Source: Thiomargarita sp. (GTDB taxonomy: Bacteria; Pseudomonadota; Gammaproteobacteria; Beggiatoales; Beggiatoaceae). From it: DNA of 34,849 nucleotides. The position numbers and the translations under genes were made by a program. How positions within the stretch are numbered: position 1 is the stretch's first letter; each line of letters begins with the position of its first letter. Shown piece by piece: positions 10,954 to 19,382 of this stretch. The stretch covers positions 1 to 34,849 of the forward strand of contig DAOVTJ010000001.1 in the NCBI GenBank assembly GCA_030633165.1. The letters are read 5' to 3'. The notes beneath the pieces are model-generated. The model had not been told where the DNA came from, did no database searches, and saw only the letters and a list, made by a program, of their open reading frames with translations.

Positions 10954-11520
10954 TCAAATAGAGGTCACACACTTTGAGATTATTGCCATTCTACGATATT
11001 CATGTTTGGTTTCTGTACCCCAACATTGATTGAGATAAGAATGTACTAAGTCATTTTTATTATTTATTCTGGTTAAATGCCTAGTTCCATAATCTCCATA
11101 AAATATATCATATCCATATTTTAAGGCTTCCGTCAATCGATCTAACCAAAAACGTTTACCATGTTCTGTATGTAAGTAGTCAGATACAATAGCACCGTAT
11201 TCATCTAATAAATAATTAAAAAATATCGCTTTGGGTAATCCATGTGTTATTTCACCAGAACCGATCTGCCGCCAAACCCCTACTTGTATGGCTTGATGAG
11301 GGCTATTCCAAAATTTCTTACTTTTTATTTCAAATTTTACATAGTAAAGAGTTTCATATTCTTCAATAAGCCTTATGGTATTCCCAACCTTTAAAAGATT
11401 CCATTTATCTATGGTAAGTTTTTGTGGGTAACGAGAAAGAAAGGATTTCGTGCTTTCAAGATTTTCGTTAAATTCTTCTAATTTAAAATCATCTCGATCT
11501 GTTATTAATCTAGGCATCAT
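10954..11520 (-). CDS. Hypothetical protein, function not recognised
   Basis: 188 residues from an ATG with AAGGTAGGA just upstream; an in-frame ATG five codons earlier lacks this. No signal peptide or membrane span; mixed alpha/beta composition, rich in aromatic residues (VKFEIKSKKFW, GVWRQIGSGEITHGLP, HTEHGKRFWLDRLTEALK, YDIFYGDYGTRH). I recognise no catalytic motif. The layout faintly recalls small phage-encoded proteins, but this is not evidence. It lies between mazG and a broken gene, downstream of a terminator hairpin, in what looks like an accessory patch. Confidence 0.6.
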   Translation of the reverse strand: MMPRLITDRDDFKLEEFNENLESTKSFLSRYPQKLTIDKWNLLKVGNTIRLIEEYETLYYVKFEIKSKKFWNSPHQAIQVGVWRQIGSGEITHGLPKAIFFNYLLDEYGAIVSDYLHTEHGKRFWLDRLTEALKYGYDIFYGDYGTRHLTRINNKNDLVHSYLNQCWGTETKHEYRRMAIISKCVTSI

Positions 11521-11558
11521 AATTCCTACCTTCATAAAGCTATGAGATGGGAAAAAAC

Positions 11559-11588
11559 GATCCCAAAATTTAGAAAAAACTTGGGATC
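11559..11588. terminator. Bidirectional Rho-independent terminator
   Basis: GATCCCAA and TTGGGATC form an 8-bp stem around 14 nt. AATTTTTTTG follows on the plus strand and GTTTTTTCCC on the minus strand. On the minus strand it would end transcription of the broken hydrolase gene before the hypothetical gene. Confidence 0.6.
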
Positions 11589-11600
11589 AAAATTTTTTTG

Positions 11601-11651
11601 CTATAGTATTTCAAGTCTCAATTCATACGCCATGCCCTCTATAGTATTTCA
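11601..11651. repeat. Two 13-bp direct repeats, 38 bp apart
   Basis: CTATAGTATTTCA occurs at 11601-11613 and 11639-11651, and GCTATAG recurs near 11727. The gap between the hypothetical gene and the relic gene (11536-11748) holds no gene; it consists of these repeats and two hairpins. Confidence 0.6.
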
Positions 11652-11672
11652 GATAAAGATTTTGGCCAAAAG

Positions 11673-11699
11673 CCTCCAAGGTTTGACAAACTTTGGAGG
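11673..11699. repeat. Palindrome, terminator-like
   Basis: CCTCCAAGGTTT and AAACTTTGGAGG pair over 12 positions (one G-T) with a 3-nt loop. It is just downstream of the relic hydrolase gene on the minus strand and may be part of a dispersed palindrome family. Confidence 0.6.
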
Positions 11700-11748
11700 T
11701 TTAGCTTAAAAAGCTTTTTCTGAAAAGCTATAGGTGATTATTATGCTA

Positions 11749-12576
11749 TCAATCAATTATAGGAGTATAAGCCATCACGCTTTGAACAAAACTTGACATC
11801 AATAAATCATCTGGAGTAATTATACCTAAAGGGTAGATAGAATTATCATTTAATTCCACGTTGGCAGAATTATAATAAGAGTCCCAAATTAATTCAGAAC
11901 AATAAACGGCATCATTGTAAGGTATTGGGATAGAATCATAATCACCATCATTCCATCTAGCGAATGAATATAATGCTACACGGTTTGCATTAGAATCAGA
12001 TACACTTGGTACCCGAGCCAACATAACCGATGTGTATTTATTTGCATTATTTATCTATGGTAAACGGGTCAGTTCCCACCCCATGAGAAGGACTTCTTGC
12101 TTGCATAACTGTAAAAGAAGTGTCATTTTTCTTATAGATCATTGCTGCGTGTTGCAAGAAACCATAGCCAATACCACTAACAATACCACCTGTTATATGC
12201 TCTATAACACCTGATGAGCAATTGATTGGCTCATCTTCTGTACCATCACATGCACTGAGTAGCAAAAAATCACCAACTCTAGATTTGTGCAAAAGTGTTG
12301 TATAATACAGTTTGTTTATTTGTTTCTTTGCTAAAGATGGATAGTCCTTTCCCCAAGAATAAAGCACAGTAGTATGTCCAGCTTCATACCCATAAGCCTT
12401 CATTACAAGGTTATTTGTTGTTACACCTGATATTTTAATATATTCATAACCTAATTCTGTTCCATTTCCCTTGTACCCAGACCATGTAATAGTCATTCCA
12501 TTGTAGTTTGTTGATTCTCTTGTTGCTCCGTTTAATATGCCTGCCTCATCTGAGTTAGACGCCCATTTTACTATTG
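11749..12576 (-). pseudogene. Broken NlpC/P60-like (YiiX/YebB-type permuted papain) hydrolase
   Basis: Two frames on the minus strand join into one protein. The first (12576 to 12047) ends GVGTDPFTIDK and carries a GDFLLLSACDG block and a His in FLQHAAMIY. The second (to 11749) reads NNANKYTSVMLARVPS and carries the candidate catalytic Cys in AVYCSELIWDSYY. A one-base change near 12037-12047 would restore one frame. The order GD, His, then YCSEL fits the circularly permuted papain-like (YiiX/YebB) family. The 5' end is cut by the MITE-like element, which supplies a spurious start and the first ~18 codons. Upstream of the element a stop is met at once, so the original N-terminus is lost. A sequencing error could explain the frameshift but not the insertion. 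Confidence 0.7.
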
Positions 12577-12756
12577 TAGGACTTACGCATTGACAGATGA
12601 AAAATTTTATGAACCCTTTTAAATACAAGGCATTACATTTTTTTGATTAATCGTTATTGATCACAAATGACAGATTTATACACGTGCTATTTTTTTATAA
12701 CCCTATGATATTTATCAGGAACACAAAAAATATAGTTTGTCAATGCGTAAGTCCTA
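12577..12756. mobile_element. MITE-like element with perfect 19-bp terminal inverted repeats
   Basis: TAGGACTTACGCATTGACA (12577-12595) and its exact reverse complement (12738-12756) bound about 180 bp with no coding capacity. The termini begin TA-GGAC and end GTCC-TA, compatible with a TA target duplication as in the IS630/Tc1 group, although the TA could also belong to the repeat. It lies over the 5' end of the hydrolase relic. It needs a transposase supplied elsewhere. Confidence 0.8.
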
Positions 12757-12760
12757 TTAT

Positions 12761-12971
12761 ATTGTTAGAACACTTAAACTTTTAACTCTATACTGCACTC
12801 CTTCATAAATTGAACTTTTTTTAAAGACTGAAATGTTAATAGTGAATCCAGTTATTTTTGTCGTGTTCTAACAATCAATGGCCATTTTGAATAAGGAAAA
12901 ATCAGTAATATTTAGAGCACTTCTCAAAAAATCATAAGAGCTAAATTTGTGAAGGACTACAGTATAGGATT
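12761..12971. repeat. Two interlocked inverted-repeat pairs next to the MITE
   Basis: Pair A: ATTGTTAGAACAC (12761-12773) and its perfect reverse complement (12863-12875). Pair B: 12785-12812 and 12943-12970, matching at 22 of 28 positions in reverse complement (core CTATACTG and TCCTTCA). The arms alternate A-B-A-B. The 238 bp between the MITE and the rplX stop hold no gene; this looks like decayed mobile-element ends. Confidence 0.6.
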
Positions 12972-12994
12972 TTGACCTAGGGAAAAACAAACGA

Positions 12995-13309
12995 TCAATT
13001 AATCACTTCATTATTTGACTTAAAATAACGCACCTTCGCGCCATCTTCAAGAAATTTGAAACCGACTTTATCTGCCTTGTTCGTTATAGGATTAACAAGC
13101 GCAATATTAGAAATATGAATAGGCATTTCTTTATCAATAATGCCACCTGGAACATTTTGCATAGGATTGCCCCGGGTGTGACGCTTGACTAAATTAATAT
13201 TTTCTACCACAAGGCGATTTTTCGCACTAAAACGGACAACTTTACCGTATTTACCTTTATCTTTACCAGTAATGACAATCACATCATCACCTTTTCTAAT
13301 TTTTTGCAT
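12995..13309 (-). CDS. rplX: 50S ribosomal protein L24
   Basis: 104 residues, normal length. Opening [20 protein letters not shown] is the KOW motif of L24; it binds 23S rRNA early in 50S assembly. In relatives rplE follows directly; here the cluster stops and only repeat debris follows, so this is the break point of the superoperon. The start is preceded by two degenerate heptamers (TAGCTAA TAACTAA, 13325-13312) and no clear Shine-Dalgarno. Confidence 0.97.
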   Translation of the reverse strand: MQKIRKGDDVIVITGKDKGKYGKVVRFSAKNRLVVENINLVKRHTRGNPMQNVPGGIIDKEMPIHISNIALVNPITNKADKVGFKFLEDGAKVRYFKSNNEVIN

Positions 13310-13332
13310 ATTTAGTTATTAGCTATTACATA

Positions 13333-13361
13333 GATAGAAACCAAATCGCCTGGTTTCTATC
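13333..13361. repeat. Perfect palindrome in the rplN-rplX gap
   Basis: GATAGAAACCA and TGGTTTCTATC: an 11-bp stem with a 7-nt loop in a 77-bp gap that is normally very short. There is no T-run, so it looks more like an RNA-stabilising or processing hairpin than a terminator. Confidence 0.65.
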
Positions 13362-13386
13362 AAATCACAAATACTATGAAAATTCA

Positions 13387-13755
13387 TTAAAGAACTTCCA
13401 AAGCTAAAGAAATAATTTTTGTAAAACGCTCACCTCTTAACTCACGGGTGACAGGACCAAAAATACGTGTTCCAATAGGTTGCATTTGATTATTAAGTAA
13501 AACTGCTGCATTACCATCAAAACGAATGACTGAACCATCTGGACGTCTAACACCTTTACGAGTCCTTACTACAACAGCTGAATATACTTCACCTTTTTTA
13601 ACCTTACTACGAGGAATAGCTTCTTTTATACTAACCTTAATAATATCCCCAATATGAGCATAGCGGCGGTGTGACCCCCCTAATACCTTGATACAGCTTA
13701 TTCGACGTGCACCACTATTATCGGCAACGTCAAGCATAGATTGCATTTGTATCAT
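13387..13755 (-). CDS. rplN: 50S ribosomal protein L14
   Basis: 122 residues, typical length. [17 protein letters not shown] at the start and [18 protein letters not shown] at the end are the family ends. L14 sits at the 30S-50S interface near L19. The SD AGAGG lies 9 bases before the ATG. S10-operon position between rpsQ and rplX. Confidence 0.98.
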   Translation of the reverse strand: MIQMQSMLDVADNSGARRISCIKVLGGSHRRYAHIGDIIKVSIKEAIPRSKVKKGEVYSAVVVRTRKGVRRPDGSVIRFDGNAAVLLNNQMQPIGTRIFGPVTRELRGERFTKIISLALEVL

Positions 13756-13793
13756 TTTTTAGACCTCTATCAATTTGATGGTGCTTTAATAAA

Positions 13794-13819
13794 GCTGCGC
13801 TTTACGTAAATAGCGCAGC
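13794..13819. repeat. Palindrome in the rpsQ-rplN gap
   Basis: GCTGCGCT and AGCGCAGC form an 8-bp GC-rich stem with a 10-nt loop in a 71-bp gap. It could affect relative expression of the two neighbours. Confidence 0.6.
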
Positions 13820-13826
13820 AAAAGCT

Positions 13827-14102
13827 CTAAGCACCTTTTTTTGTCACAATCTTATGCAAACGCCACGATTTAGTTTTAGAAAATGGACGACATTCAGAAA
13901 TTTCAACTATATCGCCTTCTTGACAACTATTTTCCTCATCATGAGCATGTAACTTAGTTGAACGCTTAATATATTTTCCATATTTGGAATGTTTTATTTT
14001 ACGTTCAGTTAACACAGTAATTGTTTTTGACATCCTATTGCTAGTGACACGTCCTATTACTGTTCGTATCACACTTGCTTGGACTTTAGTCTCTTCCGTC
14101 AT
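13827..14102 (-). CDS. rpsQ: 30S ribosomal protein S17
   Basis: 91 residues. [20 protein letters not shown] and [19 protein letters not shown] are the S17 OB-fold signatures; it binds 16S rRNA in early 30S assembly. Its start overlaps the rpmC stop by 4 bp, so the two are translationally coupled. Confidence 0.97.
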   Translation of the reverse strand: MTEETKVQASVIRTVIGRVTSNRMSKTITVLTERKIKHSKYGKYIKRSTKLHAHDEENSCQEGDIVEISECRPFSKTKSWRLHKIVTKKGA

Positions 14103-14302
14103 GCCGTGCTACCTACTCTTTTTTCTTTTAAAACCGTTTTTACCCGTGCAATATTACGTCTGACGTGTTTTAATTGGGTATGTCGGTTTAATTGACCATT
14201 TGCTTTTTGTAAACGCAAATTAAAGTGTTCACGTAATAAATCGAGCTGTTCTGAATGAAGCTCGCTAACTGATTTTTCTCGAAGTTCTTTCGCTTTCATC
14301 AC
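14099..14302 (-). CDS. rpmC: 50S ribosomal protein L29
   Basis: 67 residues, a two-helix protein: [19 protein letters not shown], then the typical [16 protein letters not shown] and [15 protein letters not shown]29 sits by the peptide exit tunnel next to L23. It overlaps rplP and rpsQ by 4 bp on each side. Confidence 0.97.
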   Translation of the reverse strand: MMKAKELREKSVSELHSEQLDLLREHFNLRLQKANGQLNRHTQLKHVRRNIARVKTVLKEKRVGSTA

Positions 14303-14712
14303 ATTACCGTTCGACTTACAAAAGTAGTTGGCACCGACAGTTTTGCCGATGCTAAACGAAAGGCTTCCCGGGCATTTTCTTCTGAAACCCCTTCAATTTC
14401 ATAAAGCATTCTTCCAGGTTGAATTAAAGCAACCCAATATTCAACATTTCCCTTTCCTTTGCCCATACGAACTTCCAACGGCTTTTTACTAATTGGTTTA
14501 TCTGGAAAAATCCGAATCCATAATTTACCACCCCGTTTTACACGACGTGTTATGGCACGTCGTGCGGATTCAATCTGACGTGCCGTGATACGTCCATGTC
14601 CAGTGGCTTTTAGCCCAAATTCGCCAAAACTGACTTTATTACTCCGTTGAGCACACCCTCGGTTTCGGCCTTTTTGTTGTTTTCTGAATTTGGTGCGTTT
14701 GGGTTGTAACAT
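14299..14712 (-). CDS. rplP: 50S ribosomal protein L16
   Basis: 137 residues; [19 protein letters not shown] and [19 protein letters not shown] are diagnostic. L16 is a late-assembly protein that helps place A-site tRNA. The start is preceded by GGATAATTAACT; the AATTAACT-ATG context is shared with rpsC. Confidence 0.98.
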   Translation of the reverse strand: MLQPKRTKFRKQQKGRNRGCAQRSNKVSFGEFGLKATGHGRITARQIESARRAITRRVKRGGKLWIRIFPDKPISKKPLEVRMGKGKGNVEYWVALIQPGRMLYEIEGVSEENAREAFRLASAKLSVPTTFVSRTVM

Positions 14713-14742
14713 AGTTAATTATCCATTATGGCGATAAATCGC

Positions 14743-15381
14743 CTACTGCAAACGGTTTATAATCTCGCCCTTAAAAATCCAGACTTTCACGCCTATCAGA
14801 CCATAAGTCGTTTTAGCTTCAGCAAGTCCATAGTCAATATCGGCACGTAAAGTATGTAAAGGTACACGTCCTTCACGATACCATTCTGTTCGTGCGATCT
14901 CTGCCCCACCTAGACGACCACTCACATTAATACGAATCCCATGAGCACCTAAACGCATAGCATTTCCGACGGCTCGTTTCATCGCACGTCTAAACATAAT
15001 ACGACGTTCTAATTGTTGCGCGACATTGACTGCTACCAAATAGGCATCAATTTCAGGTTTGCGAATTTCTGCCACAGTAATGTGTACCGGAATACCCATC
15101 ATTGAAGATATTTCACCTCTCAATCTATCAATATCCTCACCTTTCTTACCAATAACAATACCAGGGCGAGCAGTATGAATAACAATCCGTGCATTACGTG
15201 CGGGTCTTTCAATACGCACCTCGCTAACAGAGGCTTGTATCAGTTTTTTCTTGATATACTCTCGTACTTTCAAATCAGTATTGAGATAATTTGCATAATC
15301 CTTGCTACTGGCATACCATTTAGAAGACCAGTCTTTGATGATACCTAAGCGGAACCCAGTAGGATGTACTTTTTGACCCAT
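14743..15381 (-). CDS. rpsC: 30S ribosomal protein S3
   Basis: 212 residues, slightly shorter than E. coli (233) because the C-terminal tail is short. [20 protein letters not shown] opens the protein; the type II KH domain has GKKG at 78-81 inside [15 protein letters not shown]. The C-terminal block ends in [11 protein letters not shown]. It lines the mRNA entry channel and takes part in mRNA unwinding. Confidence 0.98.
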   Translation of the reverse strand: MGQKVHPTGFRLGIIKDWSSKWYASSKDYANYLNTDLKVREYIKKKLIQASVSEVRIERPARNARIVIHTARPGIVIGKKGEDIDRLRGEISSMMGIPVHITVAEIRKPEIDAYLVAVNVAQQLERRIMFRRAMKRAVGNAMRLGAHGIRINVSGRLGGAEIARTEWYREGRVPLHTLRADIDYGLAEAKTTYGLIGVKVWIFKGEIINRLQ

Positions 15382-15393
15382 AGTTAATTCTCG

Positions 15394-15726
15394 TTAAGCG
15401 TCTGAAACAGTCACAGTAATATGACTAGTGCGTTTTAAAATTCGACTCCCACGGCCTTTGGCACGGGCACGCATACGTTTCAAGGTTGGTCCTTCATTAA
15501 TATATATCATTGATACGCACAATTCATCAATATCCGCACCTTCATTATTTTCGGCATTGGCAACAGCAGAATCCAAGGTCTTTTTGACTAACTCAGCAGC
15601 GCGTTGTTTGCTAAATTTTAGAGTATTAAGTGCTTTTTCAACCGATAGCCCACGGATTTGGTCTGCAACCAAGCGGCACTTTTGCGGAGAAATACGCGCA
15701 TATTTATGTATGCTAGAGACTTCCAT
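15394..15726 (-). CDS. rplV: 50S ribosomal protein L22
   Basis: 110 residues. [20 protein letters not shown] and the C-terminal [20 protein letters not shown] are diagnostic; the beta-hairpin that reaches into the exit tunnel (macrolide region) is complete. No Shine-Dalgarno is visible upstream; an A-run precedes the ATG. Confidence 0.98.
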   Translation of the reverse strand: MEVSSIHKYARISPQKCRLVADQIRGLSVEKALNTLKFSKQRAAELVKKTLDSAVANAENNEGADIDELCVSMIYINEGPTLKRMRARAKGRGSRILKRTSHITVTVSDA

Positions 15727-15771
15727 TTTTTTTAATAAAAGTTAGAACTTTAAGTTATCAGTCATGTCTGG

Positions 15772-16056
15772 TTATTTTTTTGACTTGGATTTTTTATCAC
15801 CAGCCAAATGCCCTTTAAAGGTTCGTGTAGTTGCAAATTCACCTAGCTTGTGTCCTACCATGTTTTCTGTGATAAACACAGGGACATGTTGACGGCCATT
15901 ATGAATTGCGATATTCATTCCCACCATTTCGGGAATAACCATTGAACGACGTGACCATGTTTTTATGGGACGTTTGCTTTTTGTAGCAATAGCTTTCTCC
16001 ACTTTTTTCCATAAATGGAGATCGACAAAAGGCCCTTTTTTAATTGAACGTGGCAT
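15772..16056 (-). CDS. rpsS: 30S ribosomal protein S19
   Basis: 94 residues. [34 protein letters not shown] and [17 protein letters not shown] are the family blocks. S19 pairs with S13 in the 30S head. The gap to rplB is 105 bp, much longer than the usual few bases. No clear SD is present. Confidence 0.98.
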   Translation of the reverse strand: MPRSIKKGPFVDLHLWKKVEKAIATKSKRPIKTWSRRSMVIPEMVGMNIAIHNGRQHVPVFITENMVGHKLGEFATTRTFKGHLAGDKKSKSKK

Positions 16057-16106
16057 ATTTAATCAATTTCTATCAAAAAATTAATAATGCTAAAAAAACA
16101 AAATAT

Positions 16107-16160
16107 CTGAATTCGAGAATACGGATTTTTTTGGAAAAAAACTTTATCCTCGAAACTCAG
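16107..16160. repeat. Imperfect hairpin in the rplB-rpsS gap
   Basis: CTGA-TTCGAG and CTCGAA-TCAG pair with a small bulge around a 31-nt loop that holds a T7 and an A7 run. On the coding (minus) strand a T-rich stretch follows, so it could attenuate transcription into rpsS. Weak evidence. Confidence 0.35.
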
Positions 16161-16161
16161 T

Positions 16162-16989
16162 TTATCGATGCGTTCTGGAACGCACAATCATTTTTCCAGT
16201 GCGTTTGTTATGACGAGTCTTAGCACCTTTAGTAGGAAACCCCCAAGGTGTAACTGGATGCCGACCACCTGATGTACGTCCTTCTCCACCACCATGAGGA
16301 TGATCCACTGGATTCATAACCACACCGCGAACGGTGGGACGTATACCTCTCCATCTTGTTGCACCAGCTTTACCCCATGACTCCAGATTGTGTTCAACAT
16401 TGCCTACTTCACCCATAGTAGCTCGACAATCTGTAAAGACTTTTCTAATTTCGCCTGAACGTAAACGTAATGTTGCATGTACACCTTCACGAGCAATTAA
16501 TTGTGCAGAAGTACCAGCACTGCGAATCATTTGTGCTCCTTTACCTGGCTGCAATTCAACACAATGAATTGTACTGCCCATTGGAATACGATGTAGTGGC
16601 AAAGTATTACCTGGCTTTATAGGTGCATGAATGCCAGACATGATAGCATCACCGACACTCACCCCTTTGGGTGACAAAATATAACGGCGTTCACCATCTG
16701 CATATAATATTAAGGCAATATGAGCACTACGGTTAGGATCGTATTCAATACGTTCCACCTTTCCCATTATGCCATCTTTATTACGTTTAAAATCAATAAT
16801 TCGATAATGTTGTTTATGTCCACCACCATGATGACGAACTGTTATGCGCCCATTGTTATTACGTCCACCCGTTTTAGACTTTTTTTCTAACAATGCTTTG
16901 TGAGGTCTTCCACGATACAACCCTGGGGTAGTCGATTTGATGACAAATCGTCGTCCTGCTGATGTGGGTTTTGCTTTAACGAGTGCCAT
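16162..16989 (-). CDS. rplB: 50S ribosomal protein L2
   Basis: 275 residues, normal. [20 protein letters not shown] near the start and [13 protein letters not shown] near the end (it contains the His tied to peptidyl-transferase function) are intact. One of the most conserved 23S-binding proteins. The start is preceded by a long A-run without SD, and by a heptamer array about 25 bp further up. Confidence 0.99.
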   Translation of the reverse strand: MALVKAKPTSAGRRFVIKSTTPGLYRGRPHKALLEKKSKTGGRNNNGRITVRHHGGGHKQHYRIIDFKRNKDGIMGKVERIEYDPNRSAHIALILYADGERRYILSPKGVSVGDAIMSGIHAPIKPGNTLPLHRIPMGSTIHCVELQPGKGAQMIRSAGTSAQLIAREGVHATLRLRSGEIRKVFTDCRATMGEVGNVEHNLESWGKAGATRWRGIRPTVRGVVMNPVDHPHGGGEGRTSGGRHPVTPWGFPTKGAKTRHNKRTGKMIVRSRTHR

Positions 16990-17014
16990 ATTTTTTTTTA
17001 CTAAAAGTTAAAGA

Positions 17015-17042
17015 GTGTAGAGTGTCAAGTGTCAAGTGTCAA
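17015..17042. repeat. Heptamer direct repeat (GTGTCAA) in the rplW-rplB gap
   Basis: Three perfect GTGTCAA units (17022-17042) plus one variant GTGTAGA (17015-17021). On the coding strand this reads TTGACAC three times. It lies 25-53 bp before the rplB start, in a 67-bp gap that is normally only a few bases. Confidence 0.85.
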
Positions 17043-17056
17043 GTTTTATCAAAATG

Positions 17057-17353
17057 TTAGTCGCCTACTCTGTAATTGATATCAAAACCTTCTTGCAATC
17101 CGACATAGGCTTTTTTCCAATCAACACGTTTACCAAGAATTCGACCAAAAGTTTTGTGTTTACCCTTAACACAAACCACTCGAACTTTGTCAACCTTGAC
17201 ATTAAATAAAAACTCAACTGCCTCTTTTATTTCCAATTTCGTGGCATCAGGTAAAACTTTAAATACAAATTGTCTATGATTATCAGCCACTCTTAACGCT
17301 TTTTCTGAAATATGTGGCGTAATCAATATTTTCAATAAACGAGCTTGGTTCAT
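17057..17353 (-). CDS. rplW: 50S ribosomal protein L23
   Basis: 98 residues. [39 protein letters not shown] and [20 protein letters not shown] are diagnostic. At the tunnel exit it docks trigger factor and SRP. Its start overlaps the rplD stop by 4 bp. Confidence 0.98.
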   Translation of the reverse strand: MNQARLLKILITPHISEKALRVADNHRQFVFKVLPDATKLEIKEAVEFLFNVKVDKVRVVCVKGKHKTFGRILGKRVDWKKAYVGLQEGFDINYRVGD

Positions 17354-17964
17354 GCCAATCTCTCCTCCATTTTCTTTAATGCAGCAACGGTTATTAAAAC
17401 TTTTTCAAATTTTAATAAACTGACAGGGTTCACTGTCATTGCATCAGTGATATCAACTTGATGCAGATTTCGCGCGCCCAAACAGAGGTTTTCATCCTTA
17501 TCTTCGGTCACAATTAGTACATTACTCAAATCGAGTGTTTTTAATTGTGCCAGTAGGGATTTAGTTTTTGGCTTGTCAATAGAAAATTGTTCAATAACTA
17601 AAAAACGTGCTTGTCTTACCAATTCTGATAAAATTGAGCGTAATGCACCTTGATACATTTTTTTATTTAGTTTTTGAGAATGATCAGCAGGTTTTGCGGC
17701 AAAAGTAATACCACCCCCACGCCATAAAGGACTTTTGACCGTACCAGCACGTGCACGTCCCGTTCCTTTTTGCCGCCAAGGTTTTTTACCACTACCAGTC
17801 ACTTCAGCACGAGTTTTTTGGGAGCGTGTCCCTGCACGGGCACCAGCTAAATATGCAATTACTGCTTGATGAATCAAAGGTTCATTAAGTTTAGCAGCAA
17901 ATACTGCGTCAGAAACATTTACCAAACCCGATGTATCATCGTCTGATTGTAGGTTTAATTCCAT
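17350..17964 (-). CDS. rplD: 50S ribosomal protein L4
   Basis: 204 residues. The tunnel loop [20 protein letters not shown] is intact. L4 is also the classical autogenous repressor of the S10 operon in E. coli; whether that works here is unknown, since the operon starts at tRNA/rpsL rather than at rpsJ. Strong SD (AAGGAG) before the ATG. Confidence 0.98.
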   Translation of the reverse strand: MELNLQSDDDTSGLVNVSDAVFAAKLNEPLIHQAVIAYLAGARAGTRSQKTRAEVTGSGKKPWRQKGTGRARAGTVKSPLWRGGGITFAAKPADHSQKLNKKMYQGALRSILSELVRQARFLVIEQFSIDKPKTKSLLAQLKTLDLSNVLIVTEDKDENLCLGARNLHQVDITDAMTVNPVSLLKFEKVLITVAALKKMEERLA

Positions 17965-17976
17965 GAGTTTCTCCTT

Positions 17977-18630
17977 TTAGCCTTGAGAAGCGCATGATTT
18001 AATCGCAGGGTGTACGATAATATCGCCACCTGGTGCGCCTGGTACTGCTCCTTTTATGAGCAATAAATTTCTTTCGAGATCAACTCGTGCGATTTCAAGA
18101 TTTTGCACAGTACAACGTACATTACCCATGTGTCCAGCCATTTTCTTACCTTTGAAGACACGTCCTGGCGTTTGATTTTGACCTATCGAACCAGCCGAAC
18201 GGTGTGCTAAGGAGTTACCATGGGTAGCATCTTGCATGTGAAAGTTATATCGTTTGATAACACCTGCAAATCCTTTTCCTTTACTTGTGCCCGTAACATC
18301 AACTTTTTGCCCATCTTTGAAAATATCGACTTTGAGTTCAGCGCCAAGTTGAATATCTTCAAGCTCTGAATCTTTTAGGCGTAATTCCCAAAAACCCCGT
18401 CCTGTTTCTACACCCGCTTTCGCTAATTGTCCACTGGTTGGTTTGTTAATTCTACTACTACGACGTTTACCACAAGTAATTTGTATGGCACGATAGCCAT
18501 CTTTTTCTTTTGTTTTGAGTTGCGTTACCCGATTGGGTGTTGCCTCAATAACGGTCACTGGTATGGAGACACCGTTTTCAGTAAAGATACGGGTCATTCC
18601 ACATTTACGACCGATAATTCCAACGGCCAT
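17977..18630 (-). CDS. rplC: 50S ribosomal protein L3
   Basis: 217 residues. [20 protein letters not shown], the [12 protein letters not shown] turn and [20 protein letters not shown] (with the Gln methylated by PrmB in E. coli) are present. Good SD (AGAGGA) upstream. It is separated from rpsJ by an extra gene and a palindrome, which is unusual. Confidence 0.98.
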   Translation of the reverse strand: MAVGIIGRKCGMTRIFTENGVSIPVTVIEATPNRVTQLKTKEKDGYRAIQITCGKRRSSRINKPTSGQLAKAGVETGRGFWELRLKDSELEDIQLGAELKVDIFKDGQKVDVTGTSKGKGFAGVIKRYNFHMQDATHGNSLAHRSAGSIGQNQTPGRVFKGKKMAGHMGNVRCTVQNLEIARVDLERNLLLIKGAVPGAPGGDIIVHPAIKSCASQG

Positions 18631-18669
18631 TTTATTATTATCCTCTTGTTCACTAGGGTTTGAAAAAAG

Positions 18670-18699
18670 AAACCAAGTTTTTGGGAAAAAACTTGGTTT
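18670..18699. terminator. Strong terminator-like palindrome inside the S10 operon
   Basis: AAACCAAGTTTTT (18670-18682) and its exact complement (18687-18699) form a 13-bp stem with a 4-nt loop, in the 101-bp gap between the 85-codon gene and rplC. The stem core (AAACCAAG/CTTGGTTT) is shared with the palindrome at 27655-27683. It would resist, but need not stop, transcription into rplC. Confidence 0.65.
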
Positions 18700-18731
18700 T
18701 TCAAAATTTAAATTTCTCTAGAATAACACCT

Positions 18732-18989
18732 TTATGCCATTTGTTCAGTTCCCAAGGCATCACTTTTTGTTGGACTCCATTCTTTATTTATGGCTTTTGC
18801 GTACCAAATCAAAGCATCAGCATAGGTACTATTTGCTGCTCTTCTCATTTGCCAAAGACTTTCTAATGTTCTTGCACTTGTTGTTGGGAAGATTTCAGTC
18901 TTTAATTGTTTAAAGCTTATCCCATTTTTCTCTGCGAATTCCCGTAACCATTTTTTATCTCCGCGTCTAAACCATTGATTTTCAGTCAT
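18732..18989 (-). CDS. Unrecognised small protein inserted between rpsJ and rplC
   Basis: 85 residues, predicted mostly helical, with no signal peptide or membrane span. It has a canonical SD (AGGA, 7 bases before the ATG) and reads MTENQWFRRGDKKWLREFAE at the start. The stretch FAEKNGISFKQLK looks like a helix-turn-helix pair and LESLWQMRRAANSTYADALI like further helices, so a small DNA- or RNA-binding protein is possible. I recognise no family. No gene is expected here: rpsJ and rplC are usually adjacent. Being in the operon it should be transcribed at ribosomal-protein level, or be limited by the following palindrome. Confidence 0.7.
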   Translation of the reverse strand: MTENQWFRRGDKKWLREFAEKNGISFKQLKTEIFPTTSARTLESLWQMRRAANSTYADALIWYAKAINKEWSPTKSDALGTEQMA

Positions 18990-19053
18990 AAAAAATTCCT
19001 GGTACTCAAGAAAAAGCTAAAAAAATTAAGAACAAAGAACCGCAAAAATGTAT

Positions 19054-19365
19054 TTAATTAAGTTTAATTTGTACGTCAACACCTGCTGCTAAATCTAACT
19101 TCATCAAAGAATCAACCGTTTTATCTGTTGGGTCAATGATATCTAACAAACGTTTGTGGGTACGAATTTCATATTGATCTCGTGCATCTTTATTAACATG
19201 TGGTGAGATCAGTATGGTAAATTTTTCGTTTTTTGTTGGCAATGGTATTGGACCACGTAGTTGTGCCCCTGTTCGTCTTGCTGTTTCAACAATTTCACGT
19301 GCTGATTGATCAAGGAGACGATGGTCAAATGATTTTAAACGGATACGAATTCTTTGATTAGCCAT
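19054..19365 (-). CDS. rpsJ: 30S ribosomal protein S10 (NusE)
   Basis: 103 residues, exact family length. [28 protein letters not shown] and [20 protein letters not shown] are diagnostic. Besides its ribosome role it links transcription and translation as NusE. The start has no Shine-Dalgarno; an (ATTT)4 tract sits 1 bp upstream. tufA, normally just before it, is missing. Confidence 0.99.
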   Translation of the reverse strand: MANQRIRIRLKSFDHRLLDQSAREIVETARRTGAQLRGPIPLPTKNEKFTILISPHVNKDARDQYEIRTHKRLLDIIDPTDKTVDSLMKLDLAAGVDVQIKLN

Positions 19366-19366
19366 T

Positions 19367-19382
19367 ATTTATTTATTTATTT
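19367..19382. repeat. (ATTT)4 tetranucleotide tract abutting the rpsJ start
   Basis: Four ATTT units, read as AAAT on the coding strand, 1 bp upstream of the ATG. Such tracts can change copy number by slippage; here that would change the untranslated leader, not the reading frame. Confidence 0.8.

Noticed and set aside
12020-12050. Programmed frameshift in the hydrolase gene
   Set aside because: No slippery heptamer and stem-loop were seen at the junction, and the 5' end is also destroyed; simple decay is the better explanation.
12032-12214. Plus-strand frame of 60 codons
   Set aside because: Antisense to the hydrolase relic, with no features of its own.
18670-18699. A complete transcription stop inside the S10 operon
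   Set aside because: rplC and eight further essential genes lie downstream without a convincing new promoter in the 40 bp before rplC, so full termination is unlikely; partial termination or a processing hairpin is preferred.
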